Positions 1-9,703 of a stretch of 64,000 nt of DNA are shown in pieces (position 1 is the stretch's first letter; the number at the start of each line of letters is the position of its first letter). The position numbers were made by a program, and so were the translations under genes. This DNA is from Ruminococcus sp. (GTDB taxonomy: Bacteria; Bacillota; Clostridia; Oscillospirales; Ruminococcaceae): contig JAJPYB010000006.1 in the NCBI GenBank assembly GCA_021205185.1, positions 186,001 through 250,000 on the forward strand. Direction: 5' to 3'. The notes below the pieces were generated by a model that saw only the letters and a list, made by a program, of their open reading frames with translations, made no database searches and was not told the DNA's origin.

Positions 1-1883
<1,883 letters not shown>

Positions 1884-1889
1884 TTATTT

Positions 1890-1918
1890 ATTTTATCACA
1901 AGATACTTAATTTGTAAA
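1890..1918 (-). promoter_or_regulatory. vegetative promoter of nifJ
   Basis: On the minus strand TTTACA, a 17-base spacer and TAAAAT. The expected start lies about 90 bases before the nifJ start codon, leaving a moderate 5' UTR. Just upstream, at 1957-1989, is a 9-bp inverted repeat (TACCGCAGC and complement, 15-base loop) that could end transcription of the preceding lipoprotein gene, but it lacks a T-tract. Confidence 0.7.
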
Positions 1919-2024
1919 GCGTAAAACTCAACTTTTTACGTGATTTTCTACACAATTACCGCAGCTCGTCACATAAACGGGCTGCGGTATACTTGATTTG
2001 TTTAATTATTTTTTGCTGATAGTT

Positions 2025-2615
2025 CTATTCTTCTGAAGCTGTTGTGGAGCGCTGGATTCCTAACAGGTCGTAAAACTCATTCATAAACTCTGCGTTGAGC
2101 CGATAGCTGCCTTCACGAGTTCCGTAAACTGTAAAATTCTCGTGGTCGCTACCAGCACCGCCTAAATAGATTCGATAGCATTCACCATTTGAAAGCACCA
2201 GCTTGGCACGATAACTGGTACAGCCATACCATCTTTCGTATTGGTCATAATCTATCTCTTCGCACTCCACGGCATTTCTCACCATATTATATATCTTTAC
2301 CTTTACATCGGTATCTGTGATCTCTTCATAAATTGGATCTATATTCGTTCCGGTGCAGGTATAAAGCCATATATCATCAGCCGATATATCATATGTTTCG
2401 TTTCCTGGCGTTTGTTCAGGCGGACTTAACGGCTTTGTAGATTCTACCAATTCGATTTCCTCTTCCGTAATAACCTCTTGTGCCTCAATATTTTCTGTTG
2501 TTTCCATAGTTTCCTCGTTATTTAAATTCTTTACGCTTTCGGTGTTTGTATCAGAAGAACAAGCGCATAGCATCAGCATTGTACACGCTGTAATTATAAA
2601 GAGTAGTTTTTTCAT
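2025..2615 (-). CDS. secreted lipoprotein, tandem paralogue A
   Basis: I do not recognise the family. The 196-residue protein begins with a lipoprotein signal (MKKLLFIITACTMLMLCAC, lipid Cys19). A low-complexity Glu/Thr-rich spacer follows to about residue 75, then a folded domain of about 120 residues. The domain is clearly paralogous to that of the next gene upstream: both contain ISADDIWLY, EITD.DVKVKIYNMVRN and a terminal EFYDLLG. A 32-base stretch (2360-2391) is identical to 2989-3020 in the paralogue, pointing to a fairly recent tandem duplication. It is probably anchored on the outer face of the membrane with the spacer crossing part of the wall. The upstream site is AAAGGAG. Confidence 0.85.
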   Translation of the reverse strand: MKKLLFIITACTMLMLCACSSDTNTESVKNLNNEETMETTENIEAQEVITEEEIELVESTKPLSPPEQTPGNETYDISADDIWLYTCTGTNIDPIYEEITDTDVKVKIYNMVRNAVECEEIDYDQYERWYGCTSYRAKLVLSNGECYRIYLGGAGSDHENFTVYGTREGSYRLNAEFMNEFYDLLGIQRSTTASEE

Positions 2616-2650
2616 AAGATGTCATCTCCTTTACATAAACCCACTTGAAG

Positions 2651-3271
2651 CTAATTATGCTCCAATCCTAATAAATCGTAAAACTCAGCGACATATTCAC
2701 CGTCTAGTGCAAAGCTTTCATTTAAAGTCTCTCCGTCCTGATACCACATTACTGCGAAATTTTCATCACCGCTTGCAGCTGCTCCAATATACACCCTGTA
2801 CCAATTTCCGTCGGTGAGCTTTATGTCTGCTTTCCAGGTGGTTCCGCCAGACGGTATCAAACTAGGATCTTCATATACAACAGGCTCGCATTCTATTATA
2901 TTTCTCACCATATTATATATTTTAACCTTAACATCAGCATCGGTGATTTCTTCTAGTCTTGGATCCGTTGGATTCGGTCCTGTGCATTTATAAAGCCATA
3001 TATCATCAGCCGATATATCAAAGGTTTCGTTTCCTGGTGTTTGTGCCTCAAATGTTGCCATTTCAATTTCCTCTGTTTCGGAAGTTTCTGTAACTTCTTT
3101 TGTTTCGGAAGTTTCCGTAACATCTTCTGTTATTTCAGGATCTTCTGTAACTGTCTCGGTTTCACTTGAGCTGTCGGAGCTTTCCGTACTGCTATCATTT
3201 TCCGTTTCGCAGGCACATAAGCAAAGCATAAGGCTAGCTGCAATGATTAGTGTGATTATAAATTTTTTCAT
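2651..3271 (-). CDS. secreted lipoprotein, tandem paralogue B
   Basis: A 206-residue lipoprotein with lipobox LCAC (lipid Cys21). A spacer of repeated Thr-Glu-Thr-Ser-Glu units runs to about residue 75, followed by the same domain as the neighbour at 2025-2615. This copy has a small insertion in the middle of the domain and otherwise keeps the core motifs and the EFYDLLG end. It lies 35 bases upstream of its paralogue and 23 bases downstream of the secreted peptidase gene, so all three are probably cotranscribed. Function unknown. The context would allow a partner or inhibitor of the peptidase, but nothing in the sequence proves it. Confidence 0.85.
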   Translation of the reverse strand: MKKFIITLIIAASLMLCLCACETENDSSTESSDSSSETETVTEDPEITEDVTETSETKEVTETSETEEIEMATFEAQTPGNETFDISADDIWLYKCTGPNPTDPRLEEITDADVKVKIYNMVRNIIECEPVVYEDPSLIPSGGTTWKADIKLTDGNWYRVYIGAAASGDENFAVMWYQDGETLNESFALDGEYVAEFYDLLGLEHN

Positions 3272-3294
3272 AAGATGTCGTCTCCCTCTATGAA

Positions 3295-4314
3295 TTAATA
3301 TTTAAAATACACGAAACTATTTATATATATATTACTTATACATATATTGTCATTACCCCAACCGTCGTCTACAATAACTGATGCTGAAGTGCCAGACGTT
3401 AATTCTACGATTTTATATCCATAACCCATCGTCCAATGACTTCCATATTTAGGATGACCGACTATTTGAACCATGCAAGGAATCCCTTTACGTATATTTG
3501 ACTTATATGCAGTTTCTCCCTCACTAAATAATTTATAACTTACGGTATACGAGTAGCTTTTATTTTCTGCGTAATTGGTTAATCCAGTAACAATTTGTAC
3601 TGGTGTAGTACCATAATCAATCGTTCTATGTGGGATGATTTGTATTAGTTCTAAAAACAGATAATATGGATTTTTCACGTAAAAAACAGGTATATTTACG
3701 CTCCCCTCAGATGCAAGATATGCCAATATTCCTGTTGCCGCTATCTGCCCGCACGACCCTTCATATTTTTCACGTGTATTCCAATCAGGGTCATAATAAC
3801 TAAGATCACAATTAGGTATCGTATAGTTTGCTTTTACTGTTGCCATAGGCTGAATCTCTGAATCCAGCTCACTGTCAATAGCGATTTCATTCGCTTCTAC
3901 TTGGCTTTTCAATTCATCGCTGGAGCAAAAATCATCTACTGTATACAATTTTCCTGATTGCAAGTCTTCAAAAACTTCGCTTTCTTTTACATAATAAGCC
4001 AACGGTCCGCCGTAATATAATGTTGTTGTTACATCGTGATACTCCGATAGCTTTGAATCTGAATACTCGACCATATTGTATTCTGTATCATATATTATGT
4101 AACAATTATCCCCCTCAGCACAATATCCAAACAATTCTTCATCAGGGCTATACAGCGGACGAGAGGAATCCAAGCCGTCTAGTCCTACCACATCAGCAAA
4201 TTCCTGTATCTCTTCTGGCAGATTTGCGTTCGCATTGACTGCGTTAACAGAAATCGTCGCAGAGAAGAACATTACAGTAGCTGTGCATACCCCTAAAAGT
4301 TTTTTAACTAACAT
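3295..4314 (-). CDS. secreted papain-like (C39-like) cysteine peptidase, predicted
   Basis: A 339-residue protein with an N-terminal signal peptide (hydrophobic residues 6-24, cleavage near VNA). It has a poorly conserved region of about 150 residues, possibly a propeptide, then a C-terminal catalytic-looking domain. Candidate catalytic residues are Cys188 in GSCGQIAATG, His293 in YGSHWTMGYGY and Asp316/317 in VDDGWGN; order and spacing fit C39-like and streptopain-like peptidases. I chose the ATG at 4314, not the one at 4320: the AGGAGG lies 7 bases from the former and 1 base from the latter. Substrate unknown. It heads a likely operon with the two lipoproteins. Confidence 0.72.
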   Translation of the reverse strand: MLVKKLLGVCTATVMFFSATISVNAVNANANLPEEIQEFADVVGLDGLDSSRPLYSPDEELFGYCAEGDNCYIIYDTEYNMVEYSDSKLSEYHDVTTTLYYGGPLAYYVKESEVFEDLQSGKLYTVDDFCSSDELKSQVEANEIAIDSELDSEIQPMATVKANYTIPNCDLSYYDPDWNTREKYEGSCGQIAATGILAYLASEGSVNIPVFYVKNPYYLFLELIQIIPHRTIDYGTTPVQIVTGLTNYAENKSYSYTVSYKLFSEGETAYKSNIRKGIPCMVQIVGHPKYGSHWTMGYGYKIVELTSGTSASVIVDDGWGNDNICISNIYINSFVYFKY

Positions 4315-4336
4315 ATACATTCCTCCTGTCTTTATT

Positions 4337-4356
4337 CAGATACATTTTTGTATCTG
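4337..4356 (-). other. 5' UTR hairpin before the peptidase gene
   Basis: A perfect 7-bp inverted repeat, CAGATAC and its complement around an ATTTTT loop, sits between the predicted -10 box and the ribosome binding site. It may stabilise the mRNA or bind a repressor; no function can be assigned. Confidence 0.4.
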
Positions 4357-4367
4357 TTTGCACCTAT

Positions 4368-4376
4368 ATTATACCA
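4368..4376 (-). promoter_or_regulatory. extended -10 promoter for the peptidase-lipoprotein operon
   Basis: The minus strand reads TGGTATAAT, a consensus -10 with the TGn extension. No good -35 hexamer is seen at 17 bases, as expected for extended -10 promoters. Confidence 0.5.
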
Positions 4377-4469
4377 CGCCTTCATTCAAAATACTATGTG
4401 CATGATTAACAAAATTCAACGTCGTTTTTTGTGTATATTGTCTTGCCTTTTGTTAAATTTCATACAAAA

Positions 4470-4505
4470 AGCACAAAAAAGAACGGAAGAGAGCATCTTC
4501 CGTTC
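4470..4505 (-). terminator. rho-independent terminator of rplJL
   Basis: A perfect 10-bp stem (GAACGGAAGA and complement, 4481-4490 and 4496-4505) with a 5-base loop is followed on the minus strand by TTTTTT. It lies 30 bases after rplL, so rplJL ends here and does not continue into rpoB. Confidence 0.9.
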
Positions 4506-4535
4506 CACACTTTTCAAAATAGCCTGAGCCTTAAA

Positions 4536-4928
4536 TTACTTAAGCTCTACGCTTGCGCCAGCTGTTTCAAGCTTAGTCTTGATCTCCTCAGCCTCAGCCT
4601 TAGGACAAGCTTCCTTGATAGCCTTTGGTGCAGATTCAACAAGCTCCTTAGACTCCTTGAGTCCAAGACCTGTAACTTCCTTAACTGCCTTGATAACTGC
4701 CATCTTAGCGTCACCAAATGAAGTCAATACTACGTCAAATTCAGTCTTTTCTTCCTCTGCAGCTGCAGCACCGCCTGCTGCTGGAGCAGCACCGCCTGCT
4801 GCTGGAGCAGCAGCAACTGCTGCTGTTACGCCAAATTCGTCCTGAATTGCCTCTACAAGCTCTGCAAGCTCTAAAACTGACAAAGCCTTAACATCTTCTA
4901 CAAACTTTAAAATTTTCTCTGAAGCCAT
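4536..4928 (-). CDS. rplL: 50S ribosomal protein L7/L12
   Basis: The stalk protein that recruits translational GTPases to the ribosome. At 130 residues it has the normal layout: an N-terminal dimerisation domain ([18 protein letters not shown]), an Ala/Gly/Pro hinge carrying an exact repeat (AAPAAGG twice, about residues 40-56), and the globular C-terminal domain ([22 protein letters not shown] segment, [10 protein letters not shown]). It lies about 80 bases after rplJ, giving the usual L10-L7/L12 pair, followed at once by a terminator. The start has an AAAGGAG site. Confidence 0.97.
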   Translation of the reverse strand: MASEKILKFVEDVKALSVLELAELVEAIQDEFGVTAAVAAAPAAGGAAPAAGGAAAAEEEKTEFDVVLTSFGDAKMAVIKAVKEVTGLGLKESKELVESAPKAIKEACPKAEAEEIKTKLETAGASVELK

Positions 4929-5007
4929 GATAATTTCTCCTTTTTTAATTTAAATTGATTTTTCGGGTTGCTTACCCGTCTGACATTTCAGGCAGCATAA
5001 ACAAAAT

Positions 5008-5517
5008 TTATGCAACCTCGCTCTCCTTGCTGTCCTGAACAGCCTTGAGTATTGCCGCAAGTCCTGTAATTGGTCCCTGTAGAGAACCAACGAGCTGTGC
5101 GAGCAAAACCTCCTTTGAAGGAATCTTTGAAAGTGCAGCAACACCAGCTACGTCGTAAATTTCCTCGCCGATATATCCAGCCTTCAGGTTGAACTTATCT
5201 GCGTGTTCCTCAGCAAACTTACCTAAAATTCTTGCAGGAGCTGTCTGGTCGTCGTTTGAAATAGCGATAGCCGTAGTTCCCTCAAGAACGCCTGTAAGCT
5301 CATCGTAACCTGCGTCCTTTAATGCAAAGCGAAGCATTGAGTTCTTTTCAACTGAGTAAGAAACTCCCGCTTCTCTCAGCTCCTTACGAAGCTTGGTATC
5401 CTCCTCAACGGTGATACCTCTGTAATCAATGAGAACGCCTGCTGCTGAGTTCTTGATAGCGTCGGTCAAAGCTGCTACCTTTTCCTTCTTTGCAAGCAAA
5501 ATCTTTTCACTTGGCAT
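5008..5517 (-). CDS. rplJ: 50S ribosomal protein L10
   Basis: L10 anchors L7/L12 dimers to 23S rRNA and represses its own mRNA through the leader. The protein is 169 residues from ATG 5517 (MPSEKILLAKKEKV). The upstream in-frame GTG at 5526 lies inside the GAGGTG ribosome binding site, so the ATG is the better start. Seen are the RNA-binding N-terminal domain (GVLIDYRGITVEEDTKLRK, then YSVEKNSMLRFAL) and the C-terminal helix that binds L7/L12. Expression is controlled by the L10 leader and attenuator upstream. The gene is not next to rplKA, which is about 41 kb away in this window. Confidence 0.97.
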   Translation of the reverse strand: MPSEKILLAKKEKVAALTDAIKNSAAGVLIDYRGITVEEDTKLRKELREAGVSYSVEKNSMLRFALKDAGYDELTGVLEGTTAIAISNDDQTAPARILGKFAEEHADKFNLKAGYIGEEIYDVAGVAALSKIPSKEVLLAQLVGSLQGPITGLAAILKAVQDSKESEVA

Positions 5518-5526
5518 ATTTTTCAC

Positions 5527-5678
5527 CTCACTATTTTGAAAATAGCCCGTATCTCAATAAAAAATCTCTTTTCCTCCAAAGACGAAAAGAGACAAAACAA
5601 AGTCATAAATTACTTTGCATAATCCTCGGCAGGACTTCCGTTTTTTTAAACAGCCTGCTGTCTTTAGATACGAATGCT
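5527..5678 (-). ncRNA. L10 leader RNA (rplJL autoregulatory leader)
   Basis: The minus-strand transcript carries the hallmarks of the Firmicutes L10 leader. GACAGCAGGCTG pairs with CCTGCCGAGG (plus-strand 5626-5662) to form the kink-turn-bearing helix that L10/L12 binds. An attenuator hairpin follows at 5557-5592, then the rplJ ribosome binding site. Excess L10 is expected to favour termination. Recognition is by motif and position; I could not run a covariance model. Confidence 0.88.
5557..5592 (-). terminator. attenuator in the L10 leader
   Basis: A 9-bp stem (TCTCTTTTC and complement, 5565-5573 and 5584-5592) is followed on the minus strand by ATTTTTTATT. It sits about 40 bases before the rplJ start, between the L10-binding helix and the gene, where the conditional terminator of this leader class belongs. 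Confidence 0.82.
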
Positions 5679-5683
5679 TAGTT

Positions 5684-5712
5684 ATTATAGCAAACGCCTG
5701 ACAAAAAGTCAA
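5684..5712 (-). promoter_or_regulatory. strong promoter of the rplJL operon
   Basis: Minus strand TTGACT, a 17-base spacer and TATAAT, near consensus. The start would fall near 5677, at the 5' end of the L10 leader. Confidence 0.88.
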
Positions 5713-5752
5713 GCGTTTTTAAAATATTTTTCAGAAATTCTCTGTTTTTCTT

Positions 5753-7174
5753 TTAGAAGTATTTCATCGGGTCAACGGCAGTTCCGTCAATTCTTATCTC
5801 GAAGTGCAAATGCGGACCTGTCGACCAGCCTGTTGAACCTACATAGCCTAAAAGCTGACCCTGAGTTACCGTCTGACCGACGCTTACCTTACATTCAGAC
5901 ATATGAGCGTAAATTGTCTGATAGCCGTCGCCGTGATCTATTACGCAATAATTTCCCCAGCCCCAGCCGCAGCCGCAGCTTTCACTCTTTCCGTAGTCGT
6001 GAGTGCAGGAATTGTTCGTCATAATTACAGTTCCGGACTTTGCCGCAACAACGCTTGCGCCTCTGATTCCGCTGTTTCCGATGTCCATTCCGTAATGGAA
6101 GGAACCCCACCTTGAGCCAAAGCTCGAGGTGATAAGGTAATATCCCGGACACGGCCACTTAAAGCCTGATGACGACTGAGTTGTAGTCGTTGTAGTTGTT
6201 GTCTTTTTGGTGGTTGTAGTTGTCTTTTTCGTCGTGGTAGTGGTGGTTGTTGTTTTCTTGTTGGTTGTGCCTGTTGAAGCCGTCGTCGTGGTTGTAGTAG
6301 TCGTGGTCGTCGGCTCGGTGGTAGTGGTAGTGGTGGTCGCTTCGGTGGTGGTAGTAGTGGTTGCAGCTACCTTTTCGCTTTGCGCCTTGATAGCCGCCTG
6401 AAGCTGCTGCTCGAAGGAATCCTGCTCGGCGTCGTACTCAGACTTCTGGTCAACATACTTGCTCTTTTCCGCTTCAAGGTCCTCAAGCTCCTCGCTGACA
6501 GATTCATAAAGCTCGCTTAAATTCTGAATCTCGTCTGTCATTGAGGATTTTTGCTCCTCGTAATCAGCCTGCTTTTCTTCAAGCTCCGCCTTTTGCGAGT
6601 TCAGTTCCTCTACAGTCTGCTCATAATCGTCCTTTTGAGCGACAAGGCTGTCTATCAGCTCGTCGTCGTGAGCTGCGACACGCTCGACAAGCTCTATCTT
6701 CATTAGCATATCGAAAAAGTCGTCAGAGCCGAGAATTACCGAGGTATATGTACTTGAACCAGCGAGATAAAGCGCTCTTAGCCTTAGCTTGAAGCTTGAA
6801 ATTCCGTCCTCTATATCGCTCTTTTGAGCCTCCAGCTTTTCTGTCGTTTCGCTGATGCTCTGTGAGATCTCGTCCATTTCCTCCGACAGGGTTGTCAGAT
6901 GTCCGTCGATAAGCTCTATCTTCTGGCTTGTAGTTTCAATCTGAGTTTCGATAAGCTGCTGGTATTCCTCCTGTTCGGCAATATTATCCTGAAGCTCGGA
7001 AATCTTATCAGCAAGCTCCTCCTGCTTTTCAGCAATTTTACTTAGCTGCTGCTCGTAATCGGAGGTATCGTCTGCGTAGGAATAATCTCCCTGCTCGCCT
7101 GAAGCTAAGCATACGCAAACCATAGCCGAAAGCAAAACCGCAAGCACAGCCTTTGCGTTTCGTTTAATTTTCAT
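5753..7174 (-). CDS. secreted coiled-coil murein hydrolase, M23 peptidase, with Thr-rich linker
   Basis: A 473-residue exported protein. A signal peptide (about residues 1-27) is followed by a long coiled coil (about 36-260) of the PcsB/EnvC type, including the SFKLRLRALYLAG element seen in FtsX-activated hydrolases. A nearly pure Thr linker with Lys and Glu breaks spans about 270-335. The C-terminal LytM/M23 domain has zinc and catalytic residues His360, Asp364 (HYGMDIG), His424, His455 and His457 (HLHFE). A Cys-rich loop (CTHDYG...CGCG) is inserted in the domain. It is predicted to cut peptide cross-bridges of peptidoglycan at division. It is a paralogue of the next upstream gene and follows ftsEX, its likely activator. 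Confidence 0.92.
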   Translation of the reverse strand: MKIKRNAKAVLAVLLSAMVCVCLASGEQGDYSYADDTSDYEQQLSKIAEKQEELADKISELQDNIAEQEEYQQLIETQIETTSQKIELIDGHLTTLSEEMDEISQSISETTEKLEAQKSDIEDGISSFKLRLRALYLAGSSTYTSVILGSDDFFDMLMKIELVERVAAHDDELIDSLVAQKDDYEQTVEELNSQKAELEEKQADYEEQKSSMTDEIQNLSELYESVSEELEDLEAEKSKYVDQKSEYDAEQDSFEQQLQAAIKAQSEKVAATTTTTTEATTTTTTTEPTTTTTTTTTTASTGTTNKKTTTTTTTTKKTTTTTKKTTTTTTTTQSSSGFKWPCPGYYLITSSFGSRWGSFHYGMDIGNSGIRGASVVAAKSGTVIMTNNSCTHDYGKSESCGCGWGWGNYCVIDHGDGYQTIYAHMSECKVSVGQTVTQGQLLGYVGSTGWSTGPHLHFEIRIDGTAVDPMKYF

Positions 7175-7253
7175 TTTTGTTGCCTCCTGTAGGCGTCTCT
7201 TTTGTTCTCTCTTTTATCTATCTGTTTTTCTGTATTCTCTGTTTTTATGTTTT

Positions 7254-8657
7254 TTACGGCGAAACGTAATTTTCCGGATTTACCGCCGTTCCGTCCTTTC
7301 TCACCTCAAAGTGAAGGTGGTTTCCAGTTGAAAATCCTGTTGAGCCTACATAACCGAGCGTTTCGCCCTGCTCAACCGTCTGTCCAACCGTTACTATACA
7401 ATTTGTCATATGGGCATACAGCGTCATATATCCGTTTCCATGATCGACTATGCAATATCTTCCGTAACCGCCGCCACAGCCGCAGCTTGAACTCTTTCCA
7501 TAGTTGTGAGTACAGGTATTTTCAGCTACTACAACAGTTCCTGCATCCGACGCTACAATCTGCGCTCCGCCAACATTACTGTCGGCAATATCAATTCCTG
7601 CGTGATACGAGCCCCAGCGGTAACCCACTCCGTAAGTAATTACGTAATGTCCCGGCAACGGCCAGATAAAGCTTCCCGACGAGCCAGTCGTATAGTCGGT
7701 GTCGTCCGACGTATCGTAGCTTGTATCGCTGCTTTCCGCCGCTTCGGCAAGCCGCTTAGCTTCCTCCTCGGCCGCCTTTCTCTTGGCTTCCGCTTCCTCG
7801 TAAAGCTGATTCCACATCTCCTGAGCTTCTTCCTCAAGAGCCGCATACTCTTCCTTCTGAGCCTCGTGCGCTTCCTTGTCCGCTTCAAGCGCTTCAATCT
7901 GAGCCTGACTCTGCGCTACTAAAACCGAAAGCTTATCCATTTGCGACTGCTGTTCAGCCTTTTTGGAGTTGTATGTTTCCTTCTGCTCTTCAAGCTCTTC
8001 CTTTTGAACCTCGACCTCAGCCTTTTGGTCCTCCAGAGTTGCCTTCGCTTCTTCAAGCTCGTTTTTCTTTTGAACCAGGTCGTCGATCGCCTGGTCGTCG
8101 TGCTCCGCAACCCTGTTTATTAGCTCCACTCTCATAAGAGCGTCGTAAAAATCGGTTGAACCAAACAGAATCGAAACGTACGAATCATCGCCTGCTATGT
8201 ACATGGCTCTTAGTCTTAGCTTAAAATCTGAAATGCCCTCTTCGATTTCCGCCTGCTTTTGCTCGATTGTAGCTTCCGTTTCCTCAATCTGTTCATTTAA
8301 AGTGTCGATGCTCTCCTGAACCTCATCGAGGTTTGTCTGTATTTCAGCTATCATCTTGCTGTATTCGTAGATAGTCGCCTGAACGGTTTCAATCTGTGCT
8401 TCTATCGCCGCTTGGTTTTCCTCCTCCGCAGCAATATCGTCCTCCGTTTCAGCGATAAGCGCGTCGTATTCCTCCTGCTTTTCCTGATACTCCTCAATCT
8501 GCTCCTCGTAATCCTCAAGCGTTTCCTCCGCCTGAGTGTAAATCGGTACGGAAACGTCATTTCCAAACGTAGAGGTAACTCCAATTACCGAAGCTACAGC
8601 AGTTAATACCGCAAGTACTCGTTTTGAAAGTCTTAAGACCTTTGCTTTTTTAATCAT
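7254..8657 (-). CDS. secreted coiled-coil murein hydrolase, M23 peptidase (PcsB/EnvC-like)
   Basis: A 467-residue paralogue of the downstream gene with the same plan: signal peptide, coiled coil rich in Glu/Gln (about residues 35-290), short linker, and C-terminal LytM domain. The domain carries His352, Asp356 (YHAGIDIA), His416, His447 and His449 (HLHFE), so all metal and catalytic residues are intact. The linker here is an Ala/Glu helix with a short Ser/Asp/Thr segment, not poly-Thr. The ATG at 8657 is preferred over the GTG at 8660 because it is better spaced from AAGG. It lies about 140 bases after ftsX, the classic ftsE-ftsX-hydrolase order, which suggests gating by FtsEX. Confidence 0.93.
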   Translation of the reverse strand: MIKKAKVLRLSKRVLAVLTAVASVIGVTSTFGNDVSVPIYTQAEETLEDYEEQIEEYQEKQEEYDALIAETEDDIAAEEENQAAIEAQIETVQATIYEYSKMIAEIQTNLDEVQESIDTLNEQIEETEATIEQKQAEIEEGISDFKLRLRAMYIAGDDSYVSILFGSTDFYDALMRVELINRVAEHDDQAIDDLVQKKNELEEAKATLEDQKAEVEVQKEELEEQKETYNSKKAEQQSQMDKLSVLVAQSQAQIEALEADKEAHEAQKEEYAALEEEAQEMWNQLYEEAEAKRKAAEEEAKRLAEAAESSDTSYDTSDDTDYTTGSSGSFIWPLPGHYVITYGVGYRWGSYHAGIDIADSNVGGAQIVASDAGTVVVAENTCTHNYGKSSSCGCGGGYGRYCIVDHGNGYMTLYAHMTNCIVTVGQTVEQGETLGYVGSTGFSTGNHLHFEVRKDGTAVNPENYVSP

Positions 8658-8794
8658 CACAAACCTTGCCTTTCAATAGGTAAAGCACTCAAACGACAAA
8701 TAAACTGCCGCTTAATTGCCGACAGAGCGCGCACAAGGTCAAGCTGTTGCCTGTACCCCTGTGCTGCGCTCCGTTAAAGCTGTTTTTAAATTTT

Positions 8795-9703
8795 TTAAAC
8801 CTTTACGTATTTTCTTGTGCTTATAATTGTACCAATAGCGCCGATTACGCCGCCAGCCAGAACATATCCCACCAAAACGTACCAAATAATATCGCTGAAG
8901 CCGTAAAGTGAACGAACTCCTAAAATGCTCAATATCTGTCCGTTCTCGTTCAGAATATCTCCGAGTCCCTTGTATACGAACATTGTAAGGAAGAACGCCG
9001 CTACTGCCGCTAAGATTCCGACAAGCATTCCCTCGATAAAGAACGGAATGTTAATAAATCTGTTGGTAGCTCCAACGTACTTCATAATATTGATTTCTTT
9101 TCTTCTTGAGTAAACGCTCGTCCTTGTTGTATTTGAAATAATAACCAGGGAAACGACCGCTAACGCTGCAATAAGCGCTACCGCTACCACAGAGAAGATG
9201 TTTCTGATGCTGACTAAAACGTCTGCAAACTCAGTAGGCGCAGTTACCTTTTCAACATTTTCAATGTTTGTAAGCTGATTTGTCGTATCGGTCATCTTTT
9301 CAATATCCGCTACCGTTACTCTGTATGTATCAGGCAGAGGATTGTCATCTTCGGCATACTTAAATACCTCCTGCTGCTCCTCTGTCATATCAGCTACCAT
9401 ATCCTCCCAGGCTTCATCTCTTGAGTAAAATACTGATTTTTCAATGTTTGACAGCTCGTCTATAGCCTCTCCTACTGCCGCTATGCCTTCCTCGTCAGTT
9501 CCGTCAACAACAATTACAACTACCTCGTTCTTTCCGGCAACTCCGCTGATAACCTTGTTTAAATTGATTGTTGCAAGAATACACATTCCCACAAGCAGAA
9601 GCGACACAAGCATTATACAAAACGACGCAAAGCTCATCATCTTATTCTTCCAGACGCTTTTAAATCCCTGTCCTGTGAGATATTTTATACTACCGAACCT
9701 CAT
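8795..9703 (-). CDS. ftsX: cell division protein FtsX, ABC permease-like
   Basis: The membrane half of FtsEX, which turns ATP hydrolysis by FtsE into activation of extracellular murein hydrolases. At 302 residues it has a cytoplasmic N-terminus (MRFGSIKYLTGQGFKSVWKN), a first membrane span at about 22-44, and an extracellular domain of about 120 residues (NEVVVIVVDGTDEEG..., a segment that contacts coiled-coil hydrolases in relatives). Three further spans form a FtsX/MacB-type domain (about 165-300) with SRRKEINIMKYVGATN between spans. Its first 14 bases overlap the end of ftsE, so the two are translationally coupled. Confidence 0.95.
   Translation of the reverse strand: MRFGSIKYLTGQGFKSVWKNKMMSFASFCIMLVSLLLVGMCILATINLNKVISGVAGKNEVVVIVVDGTDEEGIAAVGEAIDELSNIEKSVFYSRDEAWEDMVADMTEEQQEVFKYAEDDNPLPDTYRVTVADIEKMTDTTNQLTNIENVEKVTAPTEFADVLVSIRNIFSVVAVALIAALAVVSLVIISNTTRTSVYSRRKEINIMKYVGATNRFINIPFFIEGMLVGILAAVAAFFLTMFVYKGLGDILNENGQILSILGVRSLYGFSDIIWYVLVGYVLAGGVIGAIGTIISTRKYVKV

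Noticed and set aside
1957..1989. Terminator between the lipoprotein genes and nifJ
   Set aside because: The 9-bp inverted repeat is clear but no T-run follows on either strand, so I did not list it as a terminator.
6180..6370. Possible microsatellite of GTN units
   Set aside because: The third base varies widely and the frame encodes Thr throughout, so selection is on the protein linker and not a simple DNA repeat; no array of identical units.
6207..6401. Plus-strand poly-Val reading frame
   Set aside because: It is the antisense of the Thr-rich linker codons in the M23 hydrolase gene; no site or conserved content.
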